This document shows positions 14,078 through 14,334 of a stretch of DNA of 14,334 bases, piece by piece; positions within the stretch are counted from its first letter, which is position 1; every line of letters starts with the position of its first letter. The notes under the pieces were generated by a model that did not search any database, had not been told where the DNA came from, and saw only the letters and a program-made list of their open reading frames with translations. The stretch covers positions 1 to 14,334 of the forward strand of contig CAYRJD010000050.1 of NCBI GenBank assembly GCA_964424585.1. Direction: 5' to 3'. Source of the stretch: CAYRJD01 sp964424585 (GTDB lineage: Bacteria > Actinomycetota > Acidimicrobiia > Acidimicrobiales > Poriferisodalaceae). The position numbers and the translations under genes are program-made.

Positions 14078-14334
14078 TAGCGGCTCCAGTTGTTGAAGCT
14101 GATGACCGAGTCGAGGTCGGTGCGCGTCGCCAGTTTGAACGACGTGCCTTGCGTGAACGCGACGGGGCTGAGCCCGTACTGGCGCACCTCGTCGAACGGA
14201 ATGTCCAGCACGTCGGCTGCCTCTCGTTCGTAACCCAAGTGCAGGCTCGTCCAGCACGTGCCCAGCTGCCGCTCGCGGGCAGCCAGCATGAAACTCCAAG
14301 CGGCAGGAATGATCGACGCTGCCTGGCCCATCAG
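14077..14334 (-). CDS. Nitroreductase-family protein, C-terminal part (5' end outside the window)
   Basis: The frame is open to the right edge, so only the last 85 codons are seen; the Met near the edge (14331) is internal. SIIPAAWSFMLAARERQLGTCWTSLHL matches the conserved helix and following strand of FMN-dependent nitroreductase-like proteins. YGLSPVAFTQGTSFKLATRTDLDSVI matches their C-terminal P-G-x-P-x-R-x-P-L-D-type ending. Such proteins are flavin-dependent oxidoreductases, usually dimeric and cytosolic. The catalytic N-terminal half is not visible, so the substrate class cannot be judged. The stop TAG shares its G with the GTG start of the dehydrogenase, pointing to co-translation of the two. 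Confidence 0.8.
   Translation of the reverse strand: MMGQAASIIPAAWSFMLAARERQLGTCWTSLHLGYEREAADVLDIPFDEVRQYGLSPVAFTQGTSFKLATRTDLDSVISFNNWSR

Noticed and set aside
14078..14299. Longer N-terminus for the dehydrogenase (74 extra residues)
   Set aside because: The added part is the shadow of the nitroreductase-family gene. GTG 14077 has a proper ribosome site and leaves a normal family length.

Overview
The window is GC-rich, densely packed DNA that looks like a bacterial chromosome. Third codon positions are mostly G or C, several genes start with GTG behind strong purine-rich ribosome sites, and there is a long secreted protein with cell-wall-binding type 2 repeats, a soluble class I-type P450 and short-chain dehydrogenase and nitroreductase-type genes. 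This suits an actinobacterium, perhaps the Acidimicrobiia. The taxon is an inference from style, not from a marker gene.

Left part (1-3435, plus strand): three close paralogues encode small single-pass membrane proteins with coiled coils. They arose by recent tandem duplication; parts are about 98% identical by hand comparison. They run directly into a gene for a two-domain nuclease: an N-terminal domain resembling the sulfur-binding domain of phosphorothioate-dependent McrA-type enzymes, and a C-terminal HNH domain. Genes 3 and 4 of this run each have a strong ribosome site 7 bases before an in-frame CTG, which may be their real start.

Middle part (3432-8667, minus strand): a tight operon with overlapping ends. 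In transcription order it encodes a PP-loop (PAPS-reductase/DndC superfamily) protein, a 653-residue GHKL-type ATPase, an unrecognised 281-residue protein and a 342-residue protein with a faint resemblance to DUF6339. The PP-loop gene is split in two by a run of 13 G. One added G, or two removed, rejoins the halves into one continuous frame. The operon is convergent with the HNH gene, and both end in the same CTAG. A fourth, diverged coiled-coil paralogue starts divergently on the far side, so the cassette is bracketed by members of one family.

I read 1-9343 as an accessory, probably defence-type, island: a reader/cutter of sulfur-modified DNA facing an operon with a possible sulfur-chemistry enzyme and an ATPase. 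No dnd or ssp set is in view, and I do not recognise the combination as a named system. The G run could be an on/off switch or a sequencing error.

Right part (9344-14334): ordinary metabolic and surface genes. A complete cytochrome P450 is followed by a short intergenic stretch with four alternating complementary segments, then a large secreted protein with three cell-wall-binding repeats and a compositionally mosaic C-terminal part. Convergent to it are a short-chain dehydrogenase and the end of a nitroreductase-family gene, joined by a TAGTG stop/start overlap. No tRNA, rRNA, CRISPR array, transposase or integrase was seen, and no gap longer than 300 bases lacks a gene.
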